Position numbers and translations under genes: made by a program. The notes under the pieces are model-generated. The model was not told the origin of the DNA, made no database searches, and was given only the letters and a program-made list of their open reading frames with translations. Below are positions 40,745-49,887 of a stretch of 64,000 nt of DNA, piece after piece (the first letter of the stretch is position 1; each line of letters starts with the position of its first letter). The stretch comes from Vreelandella sulfidaeris (lineage in GTDB: Bacteria > Pseudomonadota > Gammaproteobacteria > Pseudomonadales > Halomonadaceae): positions 3,224,001 through 3,288,000 of the forward strand of contig AP019514.1 of assembly GCA_007182875.1 (NCBI GenBank), written 5' to 3'.

Positions 40745-41189
40745 CTGTAGAAAACCCACCTGACGGTTAAGGTTTTGGTAGGATCGAGAAAACGAACGAG
40801 GCGTGGTCAGCATGCCGCGCTTCAATGCTTATAACTACGATCAGAACGCCATGATGGTAATCAGCTACCAAGATCAGCTCCAGCCAAGCACCTTTGAACA
40901 CGCAGTGCACTATCTGATCGAACACAAGCTCGACTTGTCCTTTTGCCATCCTGCTTAAGATCATCTTGTTTTACTATTTCAAAAGCATTATCTCCAGACG
41001 CGAGATGCAGAGGTGCTTAAATACCGTTCCCAATCTCACACACTGGCAAGCTTCTTCAGCCGCGATGCCAAAGAGATTGAAGCACTGTCGGACAAGTGTT
41101 GCTGGTGTAACACGAACAAGGCTTGTTGGCTGGAACATTAAATTAGGACGACAATCGGTAGAGGTGGCTCGAAATTGTGTTTTCTACAG
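40745..41189. mobile_element. Internally deleted IS1182-like element
   Basis: Bounded by 11-base inverted repeats CTGTAGAAAAC (40745-40755) and GTTTTCTACAG (41179-41189); about 445 bases, far shorter than a complete IS1182 element. Encloses a transposase remnant. No clear target duplication seen. Confidence 0.72.
40812..41130 (+). pseudogene. IS1182-family transposase remnant
   Basis: MPRFNAYNYDQNAMMVISYQ then QLQPSTFEHAVHYLIEHKLD closely resemble the N-terminus of IS1182-family transposases. After LDLSFCHP the sequence jumps to LKIILFYYFKSIISRREMQ and ISHTLASFFSRDAKEIEAL in shifting frames, and the DDE catalytic part is absent. Not functional. Confidence 0.8.
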
Positions 41190-41216
41190 TTTTTTGTGAG
41201 CAAAGGGAGTAAATAG

Positions 41217-41477
41217 ATGACAAGCATATACAGCTACAGGGGCAGTGAAGCCGAAGAGGAAAAGGCCTCGGGTGTACCTGGGATTTTGTGCAGGGATTCG
41301 GCGGGAAGCTATTTCTTCAGGGTGTATCACTCGGACACGTCTTTTACGGACTACGATTTGCTCCACGACGATTTGTCAGTGACAATTTCACCAGACGCAT
41401 TAGCATCATTTTACAAAGTAAACGGACACAATTTTCTCGATCACAGCCCCGAGGTCTTGGGGTTGAAGCGGAAATGA
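41217..41477 (+). CDS. Hypothetical protein, 86 residues
   Basis: Intact frame with GGGAG 7 bases before the ATG. MTSIYSYRGSEAEEEKASGV, then CRDSAGSYFFRVYHSDTSFT and YDLLHDDLSVTISPDALASF. No membrane segment or signal. I do not recognise the family; small proteins of this kind are frequent on integron cassettes, but I see no attC site behind it. Confidence 0.65.
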   Translation: MTSIYSYRGSEAEEEKASGVPGILCRDSAGSYFFRVYHSDTSFTDYDLLHDDLSVTISPDALASFYKVNGHNFLDHSPEVLGLKRK

Positions 41478-41849
41478 ATGGCCTTCCTTCTTCTACTCCC
41501 AAGAGCCAGAACCAGCATTAACTCTTTGGCGACTTTAGCCAAAATCGTAGGCCTCCAACTTCCCTGCTTCCCGTTCTGTTTTGCAATAATAGCTTGAGGC
41601 AAAGCGGCTTGCCTTCCATCATTTCGCCTACTTTGCCCAATGCTCGTTTTATTTGGATGTCGTTCGATCAAGCGCTTCAGCTATAATCGCTGTTTTATCA
41701 ATTAGCTGCTGGTCTAAATGTGTGGGTGGCGATTTCCAAGCCCCTCTTAGAATCTCATTAGCTGTAGCAAGGTGCCACAAATGAGGTGTTTGTAACAATA
41801 TACTGTTGTCTGGCTTCTTTTCAGACTCTGACCGTTGCTTGACTGCCAT
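41441..41849 (-). CDS. Possible hypothetical gene, frameshifted
   Basis: Two minus-strand pieces could form one protein of about 135 residues: MAVKQRSESEKKPDNSILLQ with WHLATANEILRGAWKSPPTH, then after a break near 41675 ERHPNKTSIGQSRRNDGRQA. No family recognised, and the ribosome-binding site is weak. It is divergent from higB. The second half may not be coding. Confidence 0.3.
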
Positions 41850-41873
41850 AATCCATTGGATTACTCTTAATCT

Positions 41874-42207
41874 ATGCAGACCATTGTTGAACTCCCTGAA
41901 TTTATCAAGCGAGCGTCAAGCCTCCTCAAGGATGAGGAAAAGATGAGTATTGTTAACTACTTAGCTTTTCATCCTCAGGCCGGGGACATCGTGCAAGGCA
42001 CAGGAGGTATTAGGAAGCTTCGCTGGTCGGCGCAGGGTAAGGGCAAAAGTGGTGGGGTAAGGGTTATCTACTACTATCACAATGGAAGCGTACCGCTGTT
42101 CCTTTTGACCGTTTTCGGCAAGGGGCGAGAAAGCGAACATCTCAAAGTCCGAACGTAATGAACTGAGCAAGCTTACCAACCTGTTGCTTGAAAGATATGG
42201 TGATTAA
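41874..42207 (+). CDS. RelE/HigB-type toxin, one frameshift
   Basis: About 110 residues. MQTIVELPEFIKRASSLLKD, GDIVQGTGGIRKLRWSAQGK and GVRVIYYYHNGSVPLFLLTV are characteristic of RelE/HigB-like toxins with the antitoxin gene downstream. The frame breaks at a G run near 42123; the restored end is ISKSERNELSKLTNLLLERY and stops at 42205-42207, 1 base before the antitoxin ATG. Confidence 0.87.
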
Positions 42208-42208
42208 T

Positions 42209-42496
42209 ATGAGTAGCGCATTTACAAGTATCAAGCAGGGCCTGGATGAGGCCATTGAATACTCTAACGGGCAGGCGGGAAAAGCGATCGTGCATGAGTT
42301 CGGGCCAGTAGAGGTCAAGAAGATACGTTCCAAGCTGGGTATGTCGCAGAACGAGTTTGCCTCAGCCTTTGGAATCAGCGTCAGTACGCTGCGCCATTGG
42401 GAGCGTGGTGACCGAGCGCCTCACGGCCCCGCTCTAGTGCTATTGAACGTCGTATCTAAAGAGCCTCAAGCCGTATTAAAGGCTCTTAGCGCATGA
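42209..42496 (+). CDS. HigA-type helix-turn-helix antitoxin
   Basis: 95 residues, intact. MSSAFTSIKQGLDEAIEYSN followed by an XRE-type HTH: VKKIRSKLGMSQNEFASAFG and ISVSTLRHWERGDRAPHGPA. Pairs with the toxin immediately upstream (toxin-first order, as in HigBA). Likely autorepressor. Confidence 0.92.
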   Translation: MSSAFTSIKQGLDEAIEYSNGQAGKAIVHEFGPVEVKKIRSKLGMSQNEFASAFGISVSTLRHWERGDRAPHGPALVLLNVVSKEPQAVLKALSA

Positions 42497-42504
42497 CACT
42501 ATGA

Positions 42505-42532
42505 TGCATGGCCTACGCCAGTAGGTCATGCA
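42505..42532. terminator. Hairpin between higA and modF
   Basis: A TGCATGGCCTAC/GTAGGTCATGCA stem (one G-U pair) with a 4-base loop. No T run on either side; lies between convergent genes at the right edge of the island. Confidence 0.5.
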
Positions 42533-42549
42533 CACCCTGGCCCCACCAA

Positions 42550-44063
42550 CTAATGATTCTTCTCCAGCGCCAAATGATTGTCGATTTCTTTTATCTTATC
42601 TTCCGTGTGGTGATTCACGTAGAGCACCGTGGTCTCTTGGCCTTCACAAATCTTCTCAATCAGTGCGAGAACTAGCTGGCGGTTCATATCGTCCAGGCCC
42701 AGGCAAGGCTCGTCCAGGATCAGCAGCGGCGGGTGTTTTACCATGGCGCGGGCGATGAGTAGCAGACGCTGGTCGCCGTAGGAGAGTTTGTTGAAGGGCT
42801 GATCGGCGCGCTCTTGCATGCCCAGTAGTTCGAGCCATTGGTCGGCGATTTTCTTCTGGTTATCAGTCGATTTGGTGTACACGCCGATGCTGTCGTGGAA
42901 ACCTGAAATAATGACGTTTTTGCAGCTGGTGCTGACGCGATATTCCCACTGCAAGGCGGTGGAGACATAGCCGATAAACTGCTTAATCTGCCAGATGCTT
43001 TCGCCGTTACCGCGCTGAAAGCCAAACACAAAAATATCGTTGGTGTAGCACTGCGGATGGTCGCCTGTGATCAGGGACAGGACGCAGGTCTTACCACCCC
43101 GTTAGGGCCACTCAGTTGCCAGTGCTGGCCCGGCTCGATCGTCCAGTCGAGCTTATCGACGATCACGGTGTCACCGTATTGAATCGTCGCTTGCTTGAGT
43201 TTCACTAACGGTTGGCTGGGGTCGAGCGCGGGTAATTTATTGGCTGGGTCGGCCTCGGGCACGCGGAGGTCGGTGGTTTTCAAATGCAGCAATTGATACA
43301 GCTCATTGAAGGCGGCATCGTCCTGGCGGTCTACCGTGAACGCTAAACGCCCCGTTTCTCCGCGCTTTTATCTCCTCTCTTTTGTCCGAACGTTCTTTAT
43401 CCGTGCGGTCTTCATCCCCACGCTCTTTATCCAGGTAGGCCACATGGGTAATGAAGTCGGGCATTTCATCAAAGCGATTCAGCACCAACACCATGGGAAC
43501 GGTATCGATGATAGAGGCGAGATGGGCTTGCAGCATGGCGAGGGTGTCGACATCTAAGCCATCAAACGGCTCGTCTAGAATCAGTAAGTCCGGCTTATTC
43601 GCCAGCGCGCGAATCAACATGACTTTGCGGGTTTCGCCCGTGGAGAGCTTACGAAAGGCGCGTTCGAGGAGTCTCGTCAGCCCGAACTTTTCGACCAGTA
43701 CGCTGGCGAGGTCAGTGTCCCGGCAGTGCTCGAAAATCATTTCACTAACGGGGGTACCGAGTGAAATGACATCCATGATATCGGCATCGTCTTTTTCAGC
43801 TCTTGGGCAATGAGTTCGGCTTGCGCTTCGAAAGAGACCAAACCGACATTGTGGGAAGGCCTTGAACAGTGCCCGCTTCGATTTTGCCAACGCCCGCAAG
43901 CGCCGCCGCCAGGGCGGATTTGCCTGCGCCATTGGTGCCGGTGATGACCCAATGCTGATGGGGTTCGATAGTCCAATCAATCTCGCTTAGGGGTGAAGCG
44001 ATCATCAAAACTGATTGTCGCTTTGTTTAGTTGAATATTGGCTAAGCGGTTTGAAGGCTCCAT
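42550..44063 (-). CDS. modF: ModF-like double ABC ATPase, about five frameshifts
   Basis: About 500 residues with two ABC cassettes. First: [19 protein letters not shown], Walker [20 protein letters not shown], signature [20 protein letters not shown], Walker [13 protein letters not shown]. Second: WQLSGPNG, signature [20 protein letters not shown] and [40 protein letters not shown] ends the protein. Breaks near 43990, 43800, 43330, 43100 and 43030. The family (ModF/PhrA) lies near molybdate genes in E. coli, but its biochemical role is not settled. Downstream of ilvC with a terminator between. Confidence 0.85.
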
Positions 44064-44117
44064 CGAACTATTCCTTACGGTGACGGTGTTAAAAAAATCA
44101 GGCTTGAATAAAGAGAC

Positions 44118-44155
44118 AAAAAGCCGAGACTATCGTGGCGATATCCCGGCTTTTA
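44118..44155 (-). terminator. Terminator of ilvC
   Basis: An AAAAGCCG/CGGCTTTT stem with a large loop; on the minus strand it ends in TTTTT. Confidence 0.75.
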
Positions 44156-44188
44156 ATTGCGTTAACTCGCTATTCTTTATTCAACCGG

Positions 44189-45661
44189 TTAAACGATCTT
44201 CTTCATGTCCGCCATGTGACCACGCAGCACTGCGCCAACGGCTTCAACCGGGTGCGCGCGCAGGGCATCGTTGACTTCGATCAAACGCGCGTTATCAACG
44301 CCGTTGTCATCTACATCCAGGCCTTTACCGATCACATCGGACTTAATGCCTTTCATAAAGTCAGCCAGGAGCGGTACACACGCGTGGTTGTAGAGGTAGC
44401 AGCCGTATTCCGCGGTATCGGAGATCGTCGCGTTCATTTCATAAAGCTTCTTACGCGCGATGGTGTTGGCGATCAGTGGCGTTTCGTGGAGAGACTCGTA
44501 GTAAGCAGATTCGGCGATAATGCCAGCCGCGGTCATGGTTTCGAACGCAAGCTCAACTCCCGCTTTTACCATCGCCACCATCAGGATGCCGTGGTCGAAG
44601 TACTCTTGCTCAGAGATCTTAATGTCACCCGCTGGTGTTTTTCGAATGCTGTTTCAGCAGTGTCTGCGCGCCATGCGTGAAGTTTCGCATCATCGTTCGC
44701 CCAGTCTTCCATCATGCCAGCAGAGAAGTTGCCGTTCATGATGTCGTCCTGGTGCTTGTTGTAAAGCGGACGCATGATCTCTTTCAGCTCTTCTGCAAGA
44801 TCATAGGCTTTGATCTTCGCGGGGTTAGAAAGACGATCCAGCATGTTGGTCACGCCGCCGTATTTCAGTGCTTCCGTGATGTTTTCCCAGCCGTACTGAA
44901 TCAGCTTTGAGGCGTAGCCAGGCTCGATACCTTCTTCGATCATTTTGTCGAAGCAAAGGATAGAACCGGTTTGCAGCATGCCACAAAGGATCGTTTGCTC
45001 GCCCATCAGGTCGGATTTAACTTCCGCGATGAAAGAGGACATCAACACGCCGGCTTTATGGCCGCCAGTGCCCACTGCGTAGGCTTTTGCCAGGGCAAGG
45101 CCTTCACCTTTAGGATCGTTGGCTTCGTGAACGGCGATCAGGGTGGGAACACCGAAACCACGCACATATTCAGCGCGCACTTCAGACCCTGGGCACTTCG
45201 GCGCCACCATGATGACGGTGAGGTCGTCGCGGATCTTCATGCCTTCTTCGACGATGTTGAAACCGTGAGAGTAAGACAGGCAAGCGCCCTCTTTCATCAG
45301 CGGCATTACCGCCGTTACAACAGCGGTGTGCTGCTTATCGGGCGTCAAGTTCAAGACCACATCTGCCGTGGGGATCAGCTCTTCGTAGGTACCGACAGTA
45401 AAGCCATTTTCAGTGGCGTTCTTCCAAGACTGGCGCTTCTGTTCGATGGCTTCCAGGGCGCAGGGCGTAAGAGACGTCCAAACCGCTATCGCGTAGGTTC
45501 AAGCCTTGGTTCAGGCCTTGTGCGCCGCAGCCGATCACGACCATTTTTTTGCCTTTAAGCGCGTCTACGCCATCGGCAAATTCAGAACTGTACATAAAAC
45601 GGCATTTGGCGAGTTGAGCCAGTTGCTCGCGTAGCGGCAGCGTATTGAAGTAGTTAGCCAT
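44189..45661 (-). CDS. ilvC: Ketol-acid reductoisomerase (class II), two frameshifts
   Basis: Second common step of valine and isoleucine synthesis, NADPH- and Mg-dependent. About 490 residues, the long class II form as in E. coli. [20 protein letters not shown], nucleotide motif [40 protein letters not shown] and [20 protein letters not shown]; the metal-binding [17 protein letters not shown] and a duplicated C-terminal knot domain follow. Breaks near 45460 and 44640. Divergent from its activator gene ilvY. An essential biosynthetic gene, so the breaks are very likely assembly errors. Confidence 0.95.
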
Positions 45662-45804
45662 CGTTAACATCCTAATGATTGATAAGCACGATATCGATGT
45701 CTCACACCGATACGAAAAGAGTGACATAGCCGCCAAGTGCGGACCCAGCGCCATGTGAGTAGCGCCAATCTAACCAAAAACGACTATTTCTTAAATTGAT
45801 ATAT

Positions 45805-45832
45805 TTGCAACAATATGTCCCTTTTTTTGCAA
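45805..45832. promoter_or_regulatory. Candidate IlvY operator, TTGCAA repeats
   Basis: TTGCAA occurs twice, 22 bases apart (two helical turns), in the divergent ilvC/ilvY region. LysR-type proteins bind such spaced dyads; assignment to IlvY is inferred. Confidence 0.5.
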
Positions 45833-45853
45833 AGCTCCATTATCATGGCAGGT

Positions 45854-46731
45854 ATGAATTTTAAAATTTTAAAACAATTTCTCGCCTTAGCAGAAACCCT
45901 GCATTTCGGTCGCGCCAGCGACGAGTGCTATGTGAGCATTTCTGCCCTGTCGCGCAACATTCGCCATTTAGAAAATGAGCTGGGAGTAGCGCTGTTCAAC
46001 CGCGACAACCGTACCGTAGTGCTCACCCAGGAAGGCCAAAAATTTCTCAAGTATGCCCGCGATGCCAGCAGTCAGTGGAATTTGATCCGTCATCAGTTAA
46101 CCGACAACCCGGATCAATTAAGCGGTGAAATCAGCTTGTATGGCTCCGTAACGGCCAGCTACAGCTTTTGCATGAGCTACTGCGCCGCTTTCGTATTGCC
46201 TACCCGGTCATTGAAATCAAGCTGCGCACAGGGGATCCCGAACACGCCATTGCCCATGTGCTCGATGGAAAAGAAGACCTTAGCATTGCGGCACAGCCCG
46301 CCAACTTACCGCGAGGCCTGGCCTTCAAGCCCATTGCGACGTCGCCGCTGCTGTTTATTGCGCCGCTGGAGCAGCAATTGCCCAATGCGCCCACCAGCAC
46401 GCCCATTACACCGGCTGAGTGGGCGAATACGCCCATGATTCTATCGGAAAGCGGTGTGTCTAGAACGCGTGTAGATGAGTGGTTTCGCCAGCATGACATC
46501 TCCCCGCGCATATATGCCCAGGTGACCGGCAATGAAGCCATTGTGAGTATGGTGAGCCTGGGCTTTGGTATTGGCGTGGTGCCTAAAATCGTCCTCGACA
46601 ACAGTCCACTGATGGATCGCATCCGCGTGCTCGACGTGACGCCGGAACTGGCGCCCTACGATATTGGTTTGTTTACCTTGAAGAAAAACCTAAAAAACCC
46701 GTTGGTCGACGCGTTCTGGAGTTTGATGTAA
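45854..46731 (+). CDS. ilvY: LysR-family activator IlvY, one frameshift
   Basis: About 292 residues. The HTH is in MNFKILKQFLALAETLHFGR and YVSISALSRNIRHLENELGV; the co-inducer domain runs from SGEISLYGSVTASYSF through LRTGDPEHAIAHVLDGKEDL to VSLGFGIGVVPKIVL. The frame breaks near 46165. ATG 45854 is chosen because it starts the conserved HTH. Activates ilvC in response to acetolactate/acetohydroxybutyrate in enterobacteria; the divergent arrangement here is the same. Confidence 0.93.
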
Positions 46732-46768
46732 GCCCTGCGCCTCGTGTGTCACGATTCGACCCGCGCCT

Positions 46769-47504
46769 TCACTCCCCAAATATCTGCTGTAAATCCGGCA
46801 CGTTTTCTTCCTCTTCGACCATGGAGAGCGAGGCTTCGATGGCTTTGAGGTGGCGGCTCATAAAGGCTTTCGCGCGCTCGCCGTTGCCTGCTTCTAAATA
46901 GCCGATCAGGTCATCGTGGTCATGGGATTCGCAGCCCAAGTGGCCGCGATGGCCGTAGACAGCGAGTATGAGCGAGGAGCGCGAGCAGAGCCGCTCAACA
47001 AACTCCGCCAGGGTCGCATTGCCGGAAAGCTGCGCCAAGCGCACGTGAAAATCGGCAGAGAGCCGGATAGCGACGCTTTGTTGGCCGCCGCGCAGCGCTT
47101 GGCGTTCGCGCTTGGCCATTTCACGTAGCTCAGCGGCTTCTTTTTTCACCCATGCGCCGCGCCACGTCGGGCATCAATCCGCACTCGACCAGTTGGCGGG
47201 CATCGAAAACGTCCTTGGCTTCGTCCGCGGTGGGCCGGGTGACGCTGGCCCCACGGCGCGGCGTCAGGGTAACGAGTTGCTCCAGTGCCAAGCGCTGCAA
47301 AATTTTACGAATACCGGTGCGGCTAATGCCGAACACATCCGCTAGGGCATCCTCGCGCAGTCGCGCGCCGGGCTTCAAGCGCTGCTCGACAATGGCATCG
47401 CTCACGGCGCGATAGATAGCATCGTGTCGTTCATCGCCCTCTTTGCCATCTTTGGTTTCTTTAACGGAAGCGCGCCGCTTTATCGGCGCCTGCGCATCAC
47501 TCAT
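46769..47504 (-). CDS. GntR-family (FCD) transcriptional regulator, one frameshift
   Basis: About 245 residues. The winged HTH is in [20 protein letters not shown] and [20 protein letters not shown]; the FCD effector domain includes [18 protein letters not shown] and [20 protein letters not shown]. The frame breaks near 47150. The ATG at 47504 overlaps the puuD stop by 8 bases, so it is the last gene of hiuH-puuD-gntR. It is the best candidate to bind the TTGTATACAA palindromes found at five purine-gene promoters in this window. Confidence 0.9.
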
Positions 47505-48717
47505 AGCTAGCCTCTTTATCACTCTCCCAAGCGGCAATGATAGCGCGCTCTTCATCGCTCATGTTGGTCATATTGCCTAACGGCATGTAGCGGCTGGCCA
47601 CGACCTGTTGAATCTGCGCTTTTGACCGAGAATTTCGTCCCAGTTTTCAAATGTAAGCCCTGCGGGCGGCGCTGAAAAACCGGCATGCTCGGGGTTGCGA
47701 GCATGACACTGAACACAGTGCTGCTCAATCAGGCCGGTGATTTGCGCTTGGTCTGGCCCTTGTGCGCCTGCAGTGCCACTTGGGGATGAAGCACTGGGTG
47801 CCGCCACCCAAAACGCCAACAGGATAAGCGCTACCCCGAAGGCGGGATAGGCGGGCTGGGTTTTACCTGCGTGCATCAACACAAAGAACTGACGGATCAG
47901 GACACCGGCGAAGATGAACAGTACCATCACCACCCAGGCGAGCTCGTGAGAATAGATAAACGAGTAGTGGTTACTCACCATCAGCAATACGACCGGCAGC
48001 GTGAAATAGGTGTTATGCACCGAGCGCTGTTTGCCGCGTTTGCCATCCAGCGGATTGGGCGCATCACCCGCCTTCATGGCTTTAACCATGCGGCGCTGGC
48101 CGGGAATAATCCAGAAAAAACGTTGGCCGACATCGCCGTCGCCATGACCGCACCCGTGAGCAGGAAGGCCGCGCGACCGGTGAACATCTGCGTACTGAGA
48201 TAGGCAACGACCACCATCATCACGGCGACGGCAATGCTGAGCAGCCCATCGCGGTCCATGTTGGGGCTAATGCGTTTGCACAGCTCGTTATAAACCACCC
48301 AACCGCCCAGCAGGAATGCCAGCGCCAGCACATTGGCCTGCCAGCCCGTCAGGTTGGCGGCCCACCCCAGGGGCTATTGGGGTTCACCAAATAGAAGCCT
48401 GGGTTGACCATATAGAGAATCACAAACAGCGCAAAACCGGAAAGCCAGGTGGTATAGGCTTTCCAGAATGACCAGTGCAAATCATTGGGCAACTTGGCAG
48501 GTGCGGTAGCGTACTTTTGGTTGTGGTAAAAACCACCACCATGCACCGACCACATTTCGCCGAACACGCCCTTCTCGCGATCTTCCGCTGCTTTTGGCGT
48601 GCGCAGGCTGTTGTCCAGCATGACAAAGTAGATCGACTCACCGATCCAGGCGATGGCGGCAATCACGTGCAGCCAGCGCAGCAGTAAGTTAACAAACTCG
48701 ATTAGGTACGCTTGCAT
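47497..48717 (-). CDS. puuD: Membrane urate oxidase PuuD with C-terminal cytochrome c domain, about four frameshifts
   Basis: Oxidises urate to 5-hydroxyisourate, passing electrons to the respiratory chain. About 405 residues. N-terminus [20 protein letters not shown] and [16 protein letters not shown], then several membrane helices ([40 protein letters not shown]) and a haem c motif CVQCH in [18 protein letters not shown]. Breaks near 48360, 48110 and 47620; the restored end is [20 protein letters not shown]. Lies 15 bases after hiuH. Confidence 0.9.
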
Positions 48718-48732
48718 AACGGATGTCCCCTA

Positions 48733-49088
48733 TCAGCTACCGCGGTAAGTTGAGTAGCCATAGGGCGAGAGAAGTAGCGGCACATGGTAGTGCTGGCTGG
48801 CATCGGCGACGCCAAAACGTAGCGGAATAACGTCTAAAAAAGCGCGGCTCGTTAGCTTCAACGCCTTGGGCACGCAGGTAGTCACCTGCATGAAACACCA
48901 GCTCGTACTCGCCTCTCGTGAGCGCATCACCTTCTAAAAGGGGGAGCATCACATCGGCCATCGTTATTAGTGGTCACCGTGCTTAAAATTTGACGCTCGC
49001 CGTTTGAAAGACGGAACACTTCAATGATGATTCCCTGGCCGGGCTGTCCTTTGGCGGTATCCAATACGTGGGTGGTTAAACGTCCCAT
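48733..49088 (-). CDS. hiuH: 5-hydroxyisourate hydrolase, two frameshifts
   Basis: Transthyretin-like enzyme hydrolysing 5-hydroxyisourate to OHCU. About 117 residues. [20 protein letters not shown] carries the active-site His; the C-terminal [18 protein letters not shown] contains the YRGS signature of true HIU hydrolases. Breaks near 48965 and 48835. First gene of the operon with puuD and gntR; divergent from uraD. Confidence 0.93.
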
Positions 49089-49121
49089 AGCCACTCCTTA
49101 TTTATAACGTTGTTTGCATGG

Positions 49122-49139
49122 TTTGACCTATTGGTCAAA
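49122..49139. promoter_or_regulatory. TTTGACC-N4-GGTCAAA inverted repeat
   Basis: A perfect 7-bp dyad with a 4-base spacer in the hiuH/uraD divergent promoter, 34 bases upstream of hiuH. A single half-site (TTGGTCAAAC) occurs near 33303 in the other purine block. Candidate operator for a second regulator. Confidence 0.5.
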
Positions 49140-49160
49140 GAGTACCGTTACTGCTATTTA

Positions 49161-49170
49161 TTGTATACAG
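49161..49170. promoter_or_regulatory. TTGTATACAG operator between hiuH and uraD
   Basis: 9 of 10 bases of the TTGTATACAA palindrome, placed to control both divergent transcripts. Confidence 0.65.
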
Positions 49171-49230
49171 TAATTCCAACCGCGCACTTTTGAACATCCG
49201 CGCGTCACCCTTTTTCACTTTGGAGAGCCA

Positions 49231-49767
49231 ATGCCTGCTGAAACACCGCGACTGCTATCGCCTGCGCCAAGCCAGTGCAGCCTTGAGATGCTTACCCACC
49301 ATTACGGGGATATTTACGAGCACTCGCCCTGGGTGGCCGAAGCGGCCTGGCAGCACGGCCTAACCGAAGCCCATGATACCCCAGACGCGCTGGCCGAACT
49401 GATGGGGCTTATGTTGCAGCAGGCAAGCAGCGAACAGCAAATTAGCGTTATCCGAGCGCACCCGGATTTGGCCGGTAAAGCCGCCATGGCAGGCGAGTTA
49501 ACCCAAGACTCCACCAGTGAACAGGCAGGCGCCGGGCTAGACCAATGCAGCCCTGAGGAGTTTGCTCGCTTTGAATACCTTAACGTCGCATACAAGGAAA
49601 AATTTGGCTTTCCGTTTGTGATTGCCGTTAAGGGGCTCGATCGACACGGTATTCTCGATGCCTTTGAAGCGCGGCTGAATAACGATGCAGCCACCGAGCG
49701 GCAAACGGCCATTGAGCAGATCATTCGCATTGCGCGTTTTCGTTTAAGGGCGCGGGCCGAACAATAA
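49231..49767 (+). CDS. uraD: OHCU decarboxylase UraD
   Basis: Converts 2-oxo-4-hydroxy-4-carboxy-5-ureidoimidazoline to (S)-allantoin. 178 residues, intact. Active-site histidine in ISVIRAHPDLAGKAAMAGEL; EEFARFEYLNVAYKEKFGFP and FVIAVKGLDRHGILDAFEAR are family-defining. GGAGAGCCA precedes the ATG. Completes the urate-to-allantoin route with puuD and hiuH. Confidence 0.95.
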   Translation: MPAETPRLLSPAPSQCSLEMLTHHYGDIYEHSPWVAEAAWQHGLTEAHDTPDALAELMGLMLQQASSEQQISVIRAHPDLAGKAAMAGELTQDSTSEQAGAGLDQCSPEEFARFEYLNVAYKEKFGFPFVIAVKGLDRHGILDAFEARLNNDAATERQTAIEQIIRIARFRLRARAEQ

Positions 49768-49816
49768 ACCACCAGCGTCGACGCCTCTTCGCCAAACGGG
49801 CTATTGCATTTATTTA

Positions 49817-49826
49817 TTGTATACAC
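49817..49826. promoter_or_regulatory. TTGTATACAC operator upstream of the urate/xanthine permease
   Basis: 9 of 10 bases of the TTGTATACAA palindrome, about 60 bases upstream of the permease ATG. Confidence 0.65.
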
Positions 49827-49887
49827 TTTTAATAGTAAATGGATGCAAGAAGAAAACAATGCCACCCACTGCGAATAAAGGCTCTTT

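Noticed and set aside
40695..40790. Complete fourth attC after yoeB
   Set aside because: Only a left-arm-like ACATAACC is present; the nearby GGTTAAGG does not pair beyond five bases and the arm does not match the TTAAGT junction.
44135..45558. Plus-strand open frames across ilvC
   Set aside because: Antisense shadows of the well-conserved reductoisomerase.
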